Of a DNA stretch of 64,000 nt, positions 1 to 7,542 are shown one piece after another; positions within the stretch are counted from its first letter, which is position 1; every line of letters starts with the position of its first letter. Below the pieces are notes generated by a model. The model did no database searches. It saw only the letters and a program-made list of their open reading frames with translations, and was not told where the DNA came from. The DNA comes from JAENVT01 sp039931555 (GTDB taxonomy: Bacteria > Actinomycetota > Acidimicrobiia > Acidimicrobiales > Ilumatobacteraceae), in the NCBI GenBank assembly GCA_039931555.1, contig JBDTRP010000123.1, positions 31,252 through 95,251 of the forward strand. Reading direction: 5' to 3'. A program made the translations under genes and the position numbers.

Positions 1-744
1 CACGGCCAGAGCCTGGCGTTCGCCGGCAGAGCTGCCGGCGTGGCCGTGACGATCGTTGTGCCGCACGGCAACAGTCCCGACAAGAACGCGGCGATGCGTG
101 GCTTCGGCGCCGAACTGATCGAGCAAGGCGACGACTTCCAGGCGTCGCGTGAGTACTCCGTGCGGCTGGCCGAGGAGCGTGGGCTCGAGTCGGTCCCGGC
201 CTTCCATCGCGACCTCTGCCGCGGCGTGGCCACCTACGCGCACGAACTGTTCACCAGCGCCGGCGAGCTCGATGCCGTGTACGTGCCCGTCGGCATGGGC
301 TCGGGCATCTGTGGAGTCATCACGATACGCGATTTGCTGAGTCTCCGCACCGAAGTCATCGGGGTGGTATCGGAGTTGGCCCCGGCTACGGCCCTGTCAT
401 TTACCGCCGGTCGAGCGGTCAGCACCGAGACGTCGGCAACGTTCATCGACGGCGTGGCCACGCGAGTGCCGGATCCGACGGCGATCGAGATCATCGTTGG
501 CGGAGCGGCGCGGATCGTGCAGATCACCGAGGACGAATGCGCCGAGGCGGTGCGACTGATGTTGCGGTGCACGCACCACCTCATCGAGCCGGCCGGCGCC
601 GCTGCTCTCGCCGGTGTGCTCGCCGATCGGGCAGTGGAACCAGCTCGGGTGGATGGGCGGCGGATCGGCGTGATCGTGAGCGGCGGCAACATGGATGCGC
701 CGATGCTCGCCGAGATCCTCGCCGGCCGAACCCCGTCGCCCTGA
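1..744 (+). CDS. Threonine/serine dehydratase (PLP fold-type II), 3' part only
   Basis: This is the C-terminal 247 residues of a pyridoxal-phosphate dehydratase that deaminates threonine or serine to a 2-oxo acid. The window opens inside the gene, at the HGQSLA segment that normally follows the catalytic-lysine region, so the N-terminal part with the PLP lysine lies upstream. Visible family features are the glycine-rich phosphate loop GMGSGICG (about residues 86-93 of this fragment), EPAGAAALAG and the C-terminal SGGN. There is no C-terminal ACT regulatory domain, which argues against the allosteric biosynthetic IlvA form. The ilv genes lie 8 kb away and are not in the same operon. Family is confident; exact substrate is not. 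Confidence 0.88.
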   Translation, partial: HGQSLAFAGRAAGVAVTIVVPHGNSPDKNAAMRGFGAELIEQGDDFQASREYSVRLAEERGLESVPAFHRDLCRGVATYAHELFTSAGELDAVYVPVGMGSGICGVITIRDLLSLRTEVIGVVSELAPATALSFTAGRAVSTETSATFIDGVATRVPDPTAIEIIVGGAARIVQITEDECAEAVRLMLRCTHHLIEPAGAAALAGVLADRAVEPARVDGRRIGVIVSGGNMDAPMLAEILAGRTPSP

Positions 745-803
745 TGGGGTGTGTCTGCCCGCCGGTTGGGTTGCAGCAGACGATACAAGCCCTCGCGCTG
801 TCG

Positions 804-821
804 ATGTGACGTCTGTCACAT
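804..821. promoter_or_regulatory. CRP/FNR-family palindrome (TGTGA-N6-TCACA)
   Basis: The 16-bp core TGTGACGTCTGTCACA at 805-820 has the exact TGTGA-N6-TCACA layout of CRP/GlxR operators, and flanking A and T extend the dyad to 18 bp. A possible promoter follows (TTGCCT at 835-840, TGTGAT at 857-862, spacer 16), which would put the palindrome near -56, an activator position. It probably controls the secreted-protein/two-component operon starting at 908. Confidence 0.6.
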
Positions 822-834
822 CAACCTCACAGAG

Positions 835-907
835 TTGCCTCAAGGTACCGATTCATTGTGATGCGTGTCCGGTGAACACCTCACCGGCGTGACACAAGGA
901 GACAGCA
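835..907 (+). promoter_or_regulatory. Putative promoter and 5' leader of the 908 operon
   Basis: The proposed -35 is TTGCCT (835-840) and the -10 is TGTGAT (857-862). The leader holds a perfect 7-bp inverted repeat, CCGGTGA (869-875) and TCACCGG (881-887), then the ribosome site AAGGAG about 8 bases before the ATG at 908. The promoter elements are weak matches; the repeat and ribosome site are clear. Confidence 0.4.
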
Positions 908-1306
908 ATGACGACCCCCCGTCGTTCCATCAAGTCCACCATCATGCTCGGTGCCGTCGTGCTCGCTGCCGGTGCCGCCCTGGTCGTGCCCAGCGCCGCA
1001 TCTGCGGCCAGCAACTCGGGCGAGCTTCCCGCCCGGCTCCAACGGGCATGCCTGCGCATCCCGAACCTGGAGACCCGCACCGACAAGGTGATCGCCCGCC
1101 TCGACGGCGATGCATCCACCAAGGGCTCGCTGCTGTGGCTGCAGGCCCACATCGACGACGCAACCGCCAAGGGCCGCACCCAACTCGCCACCGTGCTGAC
1201 GAACCGCTTGGCCGTGCGCACGCAGACCCTGCAGGTGCTGATGCAGCGTCAGACGCGACTGACCAAGCTGGCCGATCTGTGCCGTGCTCATGGAGTCGAT
1301 GTCTGA
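908..1306 (+). CDS. Small secreted protein of unknown function
   Basis: 132 residues. A Sec signal peptide is clear: basic MTTPRRSIKS, a hydrophobic stretch at about 13-27 and an ASA-type cleavage near residue 33. The mature part of about 100 residues is mostly predicted helix, with two cysteines (one in LQRACLRIP, one in LADLCRAHG near the C-terminus) that could form a disulfide. I recognise no family. A strong AAGGAG site supports the ATG. The stop overlaps the next start (TGATG), so it is probably co-translated with the lipoprotein at 1306 and lies in one operon with the response regulator and kinase downstream. A role as an envelope ligand or accessory of that two-component system is inference. 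Confidence 0.75.
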   Translation: MTTPRRSIKSTIMLGAVVLAAGAALVVPSAASAASNSGELPARLQRACLRIPNLETRTDKVIARLDGDASTKGSLLWLQAHIDDATAKGRTQLATVLTNRLAVRTQTLQVLMQRQTRLTKLADLCRAHGVDV

Positions 1307-1638
1307 TGGTTCGTCGTGACCACCTTCGTTCCACCGCGATGATGATTGCGACCTTCGCCGTCGCGGTCGGGTTGGTGTCGTGCGGCTCGTCGGATGCCGG
1401 CGGCGCCACTGTGCCGCCCGCCCCGGCGGCCACGCAACCGGCAATCACCCCGGTGCCGACGACGACGACCGTGACGGTCCCGGCAACGACCGACGCGCCA
1501 ACGCCGCCGGCCACCGAGGTCGCCACGACGACGGCGGGCGTGACTGTGACCGATGCGGAGGTCGCCGACCTCGAGAAGCAACTCGACGAGATCGACCAAC
1601 TGCTTGCCGGTGTCGATGCGGATCTCAGCCAGGACTGA
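1306..1638 (+). CDS. Putative lipoprotein with a Pro/Thr-rich linker
   Basis: 110 residues. The N-terminus is a lipoprotein signal ending at a lipobox-like LVSC with the cysteine near residue 26. It is followed by a long low-complexity Thr/Pro/Ala/Val linker (about 35-75) and a short acidic C-terminal helix (DLEKQLDEIDQLLAGVDADL) that could form a coiled coil. This design suggests an outer-face anchor carrying a helical protein-interaction module. The ATG overlaps the previous gene's stop, and the response regulator follows 43 bases downstream. No homologous family was recognised; a sensory partner of the kinase is possible but unproven. Confidence 0.65.
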   Translation: MVRRDHLRSTAMMIATFAVAVGLVSCGSSDAGGATVPPAPAATQPAITPVPTTTTVTVPATTDAPTPPATEVATTTAGVTVTDAEVADLEKQLDEIDQLLAGVDADLSQD

Positions 1639-1681
1639 GTCGCGCCGACCACAATGGGGAGGTGCCGACGACTGCGTGCCC

Positions 1682-2377
1682 ATGAGCTCAGCTGACGGCG
1701 GACGCGTGCTCGTGGTCGAGGACGACGACGCCGTGCGAACAGCAGTCGATAGAGGGCTCGGGGTACATGGCTTCGACGTCTCGTCGGTACCCGATGCCGA
1801 GTCGGCGATGGCGGTGGTCGCCCGCCGGCGCCCCGATGTGATGATCGTCGACATCGGTCTGCCCGGGATGTCGGGCATCGAGCTGTGCACACGACTTCGA
1901 GGCCTCGACGTCGACACGCCGATCCTCATCCTGTCTGCACGCGACCAGGTCGGCGACCGCGTCGCAGGGCTGCAGGCGGGCGCCGACGATTACGTGGTCA
2001 AGCCGTTCTCGCTCGACGAGTTGGCGGCGCGCGTGCATGCACTGCTGCGTCGCGCTCGTTCCCACGCCGGAGCCACCACCGCAGTGTCCGCCGGGCCGCT
2101 GTGGATCGACCTCGATCGGCGTGTTGCCACCATCGGCGAGGTCCGGCTCGACCTGTCGAGGCGCGAGTTCGATCTCGTCGCCGTGTTCGCTGCCAACCCG
2201 GGGATCGTGCTGTCACGGATCCGGCTCCTCGAACTGGTCTGGGGGTACGACTTCGACGTCGACACCAATGTCGTCGACGTGTTCGTCGGGTACGTGCGCC
2301 GCAAGTTGGAAGCTGCCGGAGCGCCGCGATTGATCGAGACGGTGCGTGGCGTGGGCTTCGTCTTGAGGGTCGAGTAA
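1682..2377 (+). CDS. OmpR-family two-component response regulator
   Basis: 231 residues. The N-terminal receiver domain has the acidic pair in VVEDDDA (14-16), the phospho-acceptor Asp57 in VDIGLPG and the conserved Lys107 in VVKPFS. The C-terminal winged-helix DNA-binding domain (about 130-228) has the LSRREFDL start and ends in the typical IETVRGVGFVLRVE, as in the MprA/PrrA/TcrA group. ATG 1682 was chosen over upstream in-frame codons because the conserved receiver begins right after it. The stop abuts the GTG of the kinase gene. It probably regulates envelope functions including its own operon. Family assignment is certain; regulon unknown. Confidence 0.92.
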   Translation: MSSADGGRVLVVEDDDAVRTAVDRGLGVHGFDVSSVPDAESAMAVVARRRPDVMIVDIGLPGMSGIELCTRLRGLDVDTPILILSARDQVGDRVAGLQAGADDYVVKPFSLDELAARVHALLRRARSHAGATTAVSAGPLWIDLDRRVATIGEVRLDLSRREFDLVAVFAANPGIVLSRIRLLELVWGYDFDVDTNVVDVFVGYVRRKLEAAGAPRLIETVRGVGFVLRVE

Positions 2378-3724
2378 GTGCGCCTGGCGACCCGCACCGG
2401 GCTGGCCTCGTTCGTCGCCGCGTCGATCACGTTGCTGGCCGTCGGGGCCCTGTTTCGCGGCTACTTCGCCACCGTGTTACAAGAACGCGTCGACACCCAA
2501 CTGGAGGAACGAGCGAAGACGGCGCCCATCCTTGCGGCGGTTGCCGAACGCTTGTCGCAGTCCGAACTGCGCACGACGTTGGAAGGGGCGCGGGTCGTTC
2601 GTGGCGGCGAGACCATCTCGCTCGGATTGCTACCCGCCGATCCGCTTCCGCGCGGGATCGTTCCGGGCTTCTCGACGGCCAGGGCCAGCGGCGACCGCTG
2701 GCGCTTGTACACCGTCGAGGTCTCAGATGTGCCGAACCCAGGCGACCAGGCGTTGGTACAACTCGTCGCACCCCTCGGCGATGTCGACGCCCGGGCAATG
2801 CAGTTGCGTCGCCGTGTCATCTTCGTGATGGGGTTGACGTCGTTGGCAGCCGGCCTCGTCGGCTACCTCCTCGGCAGGGTCGCCACCAGACCGCTCACCG
2901 CGCTGCGGCGCGACACCGAACGGATCGAAGACGCCGACCCGAGCACCTGGCGCGTCGGCACGGCGTACGGGTCGAACGAGGTCGACGACGTTGCCGCCAC
3001 GCTGAACGAGAACCTCCAGCGCCTCGCCGAAGAGACACAGCGCCGCGGCGCTGCTCTCGACGCGGCCAGGGCGTTCGCGTCCTCGGCGACGCACGAGTTG
3101 CGTACGCCGTTGCAGAGCGCCCTGATCAACCTCGACATCGCTCGCAGCGACCGGATCGCCGAACCGGACCGCATCGAGGTTCTCGGCCTGGCCAACGAGC
3201 AGTTGCAACGGATGGCCGCATCGTTGTCGGCCGTGCGAGCCCTGGCCGACGCCGAGTTCGCCGATCAATCGTGGTTCGACGAGATCGACCTCGCCGACGT
3301 GGCCGACGCAGCCGTCGCCGACGAACGGCGTCGAGCGCCGGAGGCCACCATCGAGATCGATTCGACACCGCCGACCACCCTGATCGCCTGGCGCGACGGT
3401 GTCAGGTTGGCGATCGCCAACCTGGTCCGCAATGCGCTCGTCCACGGTGTTCCGGTCGACGGCTCACCGCAACGCGTCGCAGTATCGGTCGCCGGTTCCA
3501 CCGTCACGGTCGACGACAACGGACCAGGGGTCCCGCCGGCAGACCGCCAACGGATGCTCGAGCGATTCGAGCGCGGTGGCGGCAGCGGGTCGGGCCTCGG
3601 TCTGGCGATCGCTCAACAGGTGGCCATCGCCCACGGTGGCTCGGTGCTCATCGGCTCGAGCCCACTCGGCGGGGCACGAGTCGCGTTGACGTTGGCTGCG
3701 CCTCAGTCGTCGGGGTCTTCGTAG
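2378..3724 (+). CDS. Sensor histidine kinase, partner of the 1682 regulator
   Basis: 448 residues with a GTG start directly after the regulator's stop. There is an N-terminal membrane segment (about 8-30), an extracytoplasmic sensor region of about 115 residues, a second membrane segment (about 148-168) and a HAMP linker. The H-box is SSATHELRTPLQSAL with the phospho-acceptor His near residue 239. The catalytic domain shows NLVRNALVHG (N box), DDNGPGVPP (G1) and GSGSGLGLAIAQ (G2). All residues expected for an active kinase are present. The last 22 bases overlap the end of the convergent inositol-phosphate synthase gene. The signal sensed is unknown; the two exported proteins encoded upstream are candidates for input. 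Confidence 0.92.
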   Translation: MRLATRTGLASFVAASITLLAVGALFRGYFATVLQERVDTQLEERAKTAPILAAVAERLSQSELRTTLEGARVVRGGETISLGLLPADPLPRGIVPGFSTARASGDRWRLYTVEVSDVPNPGDQALVQLVAPLGDVDARAMQLRRRVIFVMGLTSLAAGLVGYLLGRVATRPLTALRRDTERIEDADPSTWRVGTAYGSNEVDDVAATLNENLQRLAEETQRRGAALDAARAFASSATHELRTPLQSALINLDIARSDRIAEPDRIEVLGLANEQLQRMAASLSAVRALADAEFADQSWFDEIDLADVADAAVADERRRAPEATIEIDSTPPTTLIAWRDGVRLAIANLVRNALVHGVPVDGSPQRVAVSVAGSTVTVDDNGPGVPPADRQRMLERFERGGGSGSGLGLAIAQQVAIAHGGSVLIGSSPLGGARVALTLAAPQSSGSS

Positions 3725-5037
3725 TACTCACGGCCGAGGTGGGTGATCTGCTCTTCGCCCATCATCCAGCGCAGCGTGTTCTTGAGCTTGGTGAGTTGGA
3801 TGAACAGATCGTGCTCGGCGTAGAGGCCGGGAGCGACCATCGGCGCCTTGTAGTAGAAGCTCAGCCACTCCTGGATGCCGAACAGGCCGGCGCGCTGGGC
3901 CAGGTCGCTGAACAGCACCAGGTCGAGCGCCAGCGGGGCAGCCAGGATCGAGTCACGGCACAAGAAGTCGATCTTCAACTGCATCGGGTAGCCGAGCCAA
4001 CCGAAGATGTCGATGTTGTCCCAGCCCTCCTTGTTGTCGCCACGCGGTGGGTAGTAGTTGATCCGCACCTTGTGGTACACGTTGCCGTACAGCTCGGGGA
4101 AGACCTCGGGGTCGAGGATGTGCTCGAGCACGCCGAGCTTGCTTTCCTCCTTGGTCTTGAAGTTGTCGGGATCGTCGAGCACCTCGCCATCGCGATTGCC
4201 GAGGATGTTGGTCGAGTACCAGCCCGACAGCCCGAGCATGCGTGCCTTCAACATCGGCCCGATCACCGTCTTGATCAGGGTCTGGCCGGTCTTGAAGTCC
4301 TTGCCGCTGATCGGGATCTTGCGTTCGTTCGCCAAGTCGCGCAGCGCGGGGATGTCGACGGTCAGGTTCGGTGCTCCGTTGGCGAACGGCACGCCCTCGA
4401 GGATCGCCGCATACGCGTAGAGCATCGACGGTGCGATCGTCGGGTCGTTGGCGTCGATCGCCGCGTCGAAGGCTTCCATGTTCATGTGCGCCGGCCCCGG
4501 CTCGATGAAGATCTCGGTGCTGGCGGCCCACAGCATCACGACCCGCTCGACTCGCTTCTCCTCGCGAAAGCGGTTGATGTCTTCACGGATCGTGTTGAGC
4601 ATGCTGCGCTTGTCGATCGTGTGCATCGTGTTGTCGGAGTCGATCCGCTTGACGTACTCCCGGTCGAATGCGGCAGGCATCGGGCGCACCTCGCGCAAGG
4701 CATCGCTGACCGCCTCGATGTGCTTGCCGCCCTCGAGCACACCAGCGCGGGTGGCAGCGACATACGCATCGTCGGGGAACGGGTCCCATGCGCCGAAGAC
4801 GATGTCATCCAGCGAAGCGAGCGGCAGGAAGTCCTTGATCAGTGGGCGGCGGTTGTCGGTGCGCTTGCCGAGACGGATCGTGCCCATCTGGGTCAGTGAG
4901 CCGACGGGCAGGCTGACACCCCGCTTGACCAGTTCGACACCCGCGATCAGCGTCGACGCCACGGCGCCGAGGCCGACGGTGAGCACGCCGAGCCGACCTT
5001 CTGCTGGAGTGACGGTGGGGGACGGGGGAGTGGTCAT
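3703..5037 (-). CDS. ino1: myo-Inositol-1-phosphate synthase (inositol-3-phosphate synthase)
   Basis: 444 residues. This NAD-dependent isomerase converts glucose 6-phosphate to inositol phosphate, the precursor of phosphatidylinositol and mycothiol in actinobacteria. An N-terminal Rossmann signature VGLGAVASTLIAG (about 21-33), the NTMHTIDKRSML segment, the catalytic stretch PISGKDFKTGQTL and later GWYSTNILGNRDG mark the family. It is longer than the roughly 370-residue mycobacterial enzymes and resembles the longer bacterial subfamily. It is transcribed alone. A TAGCCT -10 lies 8 bases before the ATG, so the mRNA may be leaderless. A mycothiol-dependent enzyme at 35.2 kb gives the product a use. 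Confidence 0.92.
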   Translation of the reverse strand: MTTPPSPTVTPAEGRLGVLTVGLGAVASTLIAGVELVKRGVSLPVGSLTQMGTIRLGKRTDNRRPLIKDFLPLASLDDIVFGAWDPFPDDAYVAATRAGVLEGGKHIEAVSDALREVRPMPAAFDREYVKRIDSDNTMHTIDKRSMLNTIREDINRFREEKRVERVVMLWAASTEIFIEPGPAHMNMEAFDAAIDANDPTIAPSMLYAYAAILEGVPFANGAPNLTVDIPALRDLANERKIPISGKDFKTGQTLIKTVIGPMLKARMLGLSGWYSTNILGNRDGEVLDDPDNFKTKEESKLGVLEHILDPEVFPELYGNVYHKVRINYYPPRGDNKEGWDNIDIFGWLGYPMQLKIDFLCRDSILAAPLALDLVLFSDLAQRAGLFGIQEWLSFYYKAPMVAPGLYAEHDLFIQLTKLKNTLRWMMGEEQITHLGREYYEDPDD

Positions 5038-5045
5038 GGCTGATC

Positions 5046-5051
5046 AGGCTA
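5046..5051 (-). promoter_or_regulatory. Putative -10 element of ino1 (leaderless type)
   Basis: On the minus strand TAGCCT is followed by 8 bases and the ATG at 5037. That spacing would start the transcript within a few bases of the start codon, and no Shine-Dalgarno sequence is present. No convincing -35 was found. Confidence 0.35.
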
Positions 5052-5150
5052 GGAATGTGGAGCGCTCTACGGTCCCAACCTTGCGGGATCGGGACCTTTG
5101 GCCCGCTTCCGAACGCGATCTACCACGCGCCCACAGTGGCTTCGACGCCG

Positions 5151-5477
5151 TCAGGACGGCGTGTTGGTCACGTCGGGGTCGATGTTGTCGGCCCGAACGT
5201 TGAGATCCGCGGCGACCTCGCGCTTGATGGTTGCCGCGTTGCGGTGCTGTTCGGCGATCGCCAGATCTGCCTCGGCCTTCGCCACGAGAGCATCTGCCTG
5301 GGTCTCCTGCCGGGCGGCAGCGACCTGGGTGGCCTTGGACTCGTCGCGGTGGTCTTGTGCCTGGGTGCGCAGCGCTTCGGCCTTCTGTTTCGTCCGACGG
5401 TTCGCGAGGAATGCAGCGAGGGCGACGACGACGGCGACGATGACGAGAATTACAACGATGGTCATGCCATGACTCAT
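5151..5477 (-). CDS. Small membrane-anchored coiled-coil protein
   Basis: 108 residues. One hydrophobic helix spans about 6-24 (VVILVIVAVVVALAAFLA), followed by basic NRRTKQK, so the C-terminal part is probably cytoplasmic. The remainder is an alanine-, glutamate- and glutamine-rich helix (about 30-95) with coiled-coil character, and the tail is short and polar. The overall build resembles small FtsB- or YtxH-like anchors, but no specific family is recognised. It stands alone, divergent from the hydrolase at 5530, and function is unknown. Confidence 0.6.
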   Translation of the reverse strand: MSHGMTIVVILVIVAVVVALAAFLANRRTKQKAEALRTQAQDHRDESKATQVAAARQETQADALVAKAEADLAIAEQHRNAATIKREVAADLNVRADNIDPDVTNTPS

Positions 5478-5529
5478 ACCCGATCCCGCCCGGCTCTAAC
5501 CCTTGACGTACCGGCGCGAGACTGCCGGG

Positions 5530-6267
5530 ATGCATGCTGCACCTCTTCCTGTCGTTCTGGTCCATGGCGCGTGGCATGGCGCGTGGTGCTGGGCCGCTTT
5601 GCAGGCCGAGCTCGATCGGCGAGGGGTGCCCTCGTACGCGATCGACCTTCCCGGCCACGGCGTGTCGGCCCTGCCGCTCGGTGATCTGCACGGCGACGCT
5701 GACTGTGTGGCGGACTTCATCGCGCGTCTCGCCACCGAAGTCGTCCTCGTCGGCCACAGCTACGGCGGGGCGGTGATCAGTGAGGCCGGGTCGCGCACAT
5801 CGCACGTCCGCCATCTCGTCTACCTCACGGCGTTCGTCCTCGATGAGGGCGAGTCCATCAGGCGCCTACCGATTCTTGACGATGTGCCGGCCGAACCCGA
5901 GACACTGCTCGGCACGGCTCGGTCAATGCAGGCCGACGGAGCGTTGGTACTCGACCCGCAGCTCGCCATCCCTGCGCTCTACGGTCACTGCGCACCGGCC
6001 GTTCAGCAGGCTGCAGCCGCACGTCTTGGTCCGCAACCCGCTGCGGTCTTCGTGCAAACGTCCACCGGCGCGGCTTGGCGCACCATCCCGAGCACCTTCG
6101 TGCGATGCACCGACGATCGGGCGATCGCGATCACGCACCAGGACCGGATGGCAGCGCGATGCGCGATGACCGTGACACTGGAGACCGACCATTCTCCGTT
6201 CGCCTCGATGCCCGCCGAGACCGCCGACATCATCGAGCCGTTGGCCCGCGCCGACTACGCGGGGTAA
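5530..6267 (+). CDS. Alpha/beta-hydrolase (small-ester hydrolase type)
   Basis: 245 residues. The fold begins with VVLVHGAWHGAWCW, where HGAWHG is the oxyanion-hole motif typical of the EstC/salicylate-esterase/methylesterase branch. The nucleophile is the serine of GHSYGG, a candidate acid lies near CTDDRAI, and the base is the histidine in TDHSPF close to the C-terminus. The ATG at 5530 puts the first strand at the usual place; an upstream in-frame TTG at 5503 would add nine residues with no support. The 3' end overlaps the convergent MFS gene by 13 bases. The natural ester is not predictable. Confidence 0.8.
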   Translation: MHAAPLPVVLVHGAWHGAWCWAALQAELDRRGVPSYAIDLPGHGVSALPLGDLHGDADCVADFIARLATEVVLVGHSYGGAVISEAGSRTSHVRHLVYLTAFVLDEGESIRRLPILDDVPAEPETLLGTARSMQADGALVLDPQLAIPALYGHCAPAVQQAAAARLGPQPAAVFVQTSTGAAWRTIPSTFVRCTDDRAIAITHQDRMAARCAMTVTLETDHSPFASMPAETADIIEPLARADYAG

Positions 6268-7532
6268 CCGCGTGATCCGGTGATCGCGATGTCGGAGGCA
6301 GCATGAACGCGACGCACGACTCGACTACCCAGGCACAGTGCGGCGGCGGCGGTGACCACGCCGCCCGCGAGCAAGGTGGCGGCGGACCCGAGGCGTGATG
6401 GCTCGCCCAGCACGCCGCCGAGCACATACCCGGCGGCCAGGCCGACGGTCGCCAACACGGCGATGGTCGATTCGACTCGGGCGCGCATCGCCTCGGGCGC
6501 GCCGGCGGCGATGACGGTCCCGAACGCCACGATGCTGACGGTCCCAACCGGGTCTGCCACCAGTTGCTGTCCGACCAGCATGGCGTAGCCGAGCACGGAA
6601 GGATGAGGTGCGTAGGCCATCAGCGCCATCGCCGGTGCGGTGGCGACCAGGGCCACGACGATCGCCCGGTGCAACCCGAAGCGACCGAGAATACGAGGGG
6701 CGAGCGCCGCGCCGAACAGCGACCCGACCCCGCCGATCGCGTACACGATGCCCTGTGGACCGGTGTCGTAGCCCAAGGTCTTGGTCACGTGGACGATCAC
6801 GACGCTGCCGACCATGCCGGCGCCGACGCCGGCGATGCACTCCGACAGCGCTACCGGCCCGAGTATGGGATGCCGCCTGACGTAGCGAGCCCCGTCTCGC
6901 AGTTCGCTACGCACGTCGGTGCGATCGAGGTATCGAAGTGCCGGCGGTGTCGGTCGCAAGAGCCCGGCGGCGGCCGCGGCCCAGACGAACGTCGCCGCGT
7001 CGATCGCCAACCCGGCCGGACCTCCGAACGCATGCACCAGCCAGCCTGCTGCGCCGAACGCCGCCAGCTCGGCGATCGCCGAGACACCCTGCACGATCGA
7101 CTGCGCACCGGCGTACGACTCGCGCGGCACGGCGATCGGCACCATCGAGCGGAACGCGGCGCGGAAGAACGGCACGATGCACCCCGACACCACGCCCACC
7201 GCGTAGATCGCCGCCATCGTCAGCGAGTGGACCATCGACAGCAGCGGGATCACCGCTGTCGCCACGGCCAGCGCAACGTTCGACAGCACCAGCACCCGGC
7301 GTCGCGACCACCGATCGACCAACGTGCCGGCGAACAGCCCGAGCAACGCGGCGGGTAGCAGTTCGGCCAGGAACACCAATCCGACCGAGAGCGTGCCCTG
7401 ATCGAGCTCTCGAGCTGCGGTCCACGGAAGCGCAAGGCGCGACACCAGCGAGCCGAACGTCGACACTCCTTCGCCGATCACCAGGACCCGGAGATCGCGG
7501 TGCTTCCACGCCGTCGAGATCTCCTCGTTCAT
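6255..7532 (-). CDS. MFS transporter (drug-exporter/enterobactin-exporter type)
   Basis: 425 residues with about 12 hydrophobic helices. The first loop carries the MFS signature region GTLVDRWSRRRVLVLSN between helices 2 and 3, and a degenerate repeat follows in the second half (APRILGRFGLHRAIV). N-terminal WKHRDLRVLVIGEGVSTFGS is typical of EntS-like exporters. The start ATG at 7532 lies 10 bases after the stop of the winged-helix gene, so both form one transcription unit. No Shine-Dalgarno sequence is visible, so translational coupling is likely. A much longer open frame upstream in this phase is only the antisense shadow of the winged-helix gene. Substrate unknown. Confidence 0.85.
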   Translation of the reverse strand: MNEEISTAWKHRDLRVLVIGEGVSTFGSLVSRLALPWTAARELDQGTLSVGLVFLAELLPAALLGLFAGTLVDRWSRRRVLVLSNVALAVATAVIPLLSMVHSLTMAAIYAVGVVSGCIVPFFRAAFRSMVPIAVPRESYAGAQSIVQGVSAIAELAAFGAAGWLVHAFGGPAGLAIDAATFVWAAAAAGLLRPTPPALRYLDRTDVRSELRDGARYVRRHPILGPVALSECIAGVGAGMVGSVVIVHVTKTLGYDTGPQGIVYAIGGVGSLFGAALAPRILGRFGLHRAIVVALVATAPAMALMAYAPHPSVLGYAMLVGQQLVADPVGTVSIVAFGTVIAAGAPEAMRARVESTIAVLATVGLAAGYVLGGVLGEPSRLGSAATLLAGGVVTAAAALCLGSRVVRRVHAASDIAITGSRGYPA

Positions 7533-7542
7533 CTGGAGGCGT

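Noticed and set aside
753..781. GTCTGC/GCAGAC inverted repeat after the dehydratase gene as a terminator
   Set aside because: Only 6 bp with a 17-base loop and no T-tract; too weak to list.
1885..4899. A 1004-codon open frame on the plus strand across the two-component genes and ino1
   Set aside because: Arginine-rich, low-complexity translation without family character; it is the shadow of three well-supported genes in other phases.
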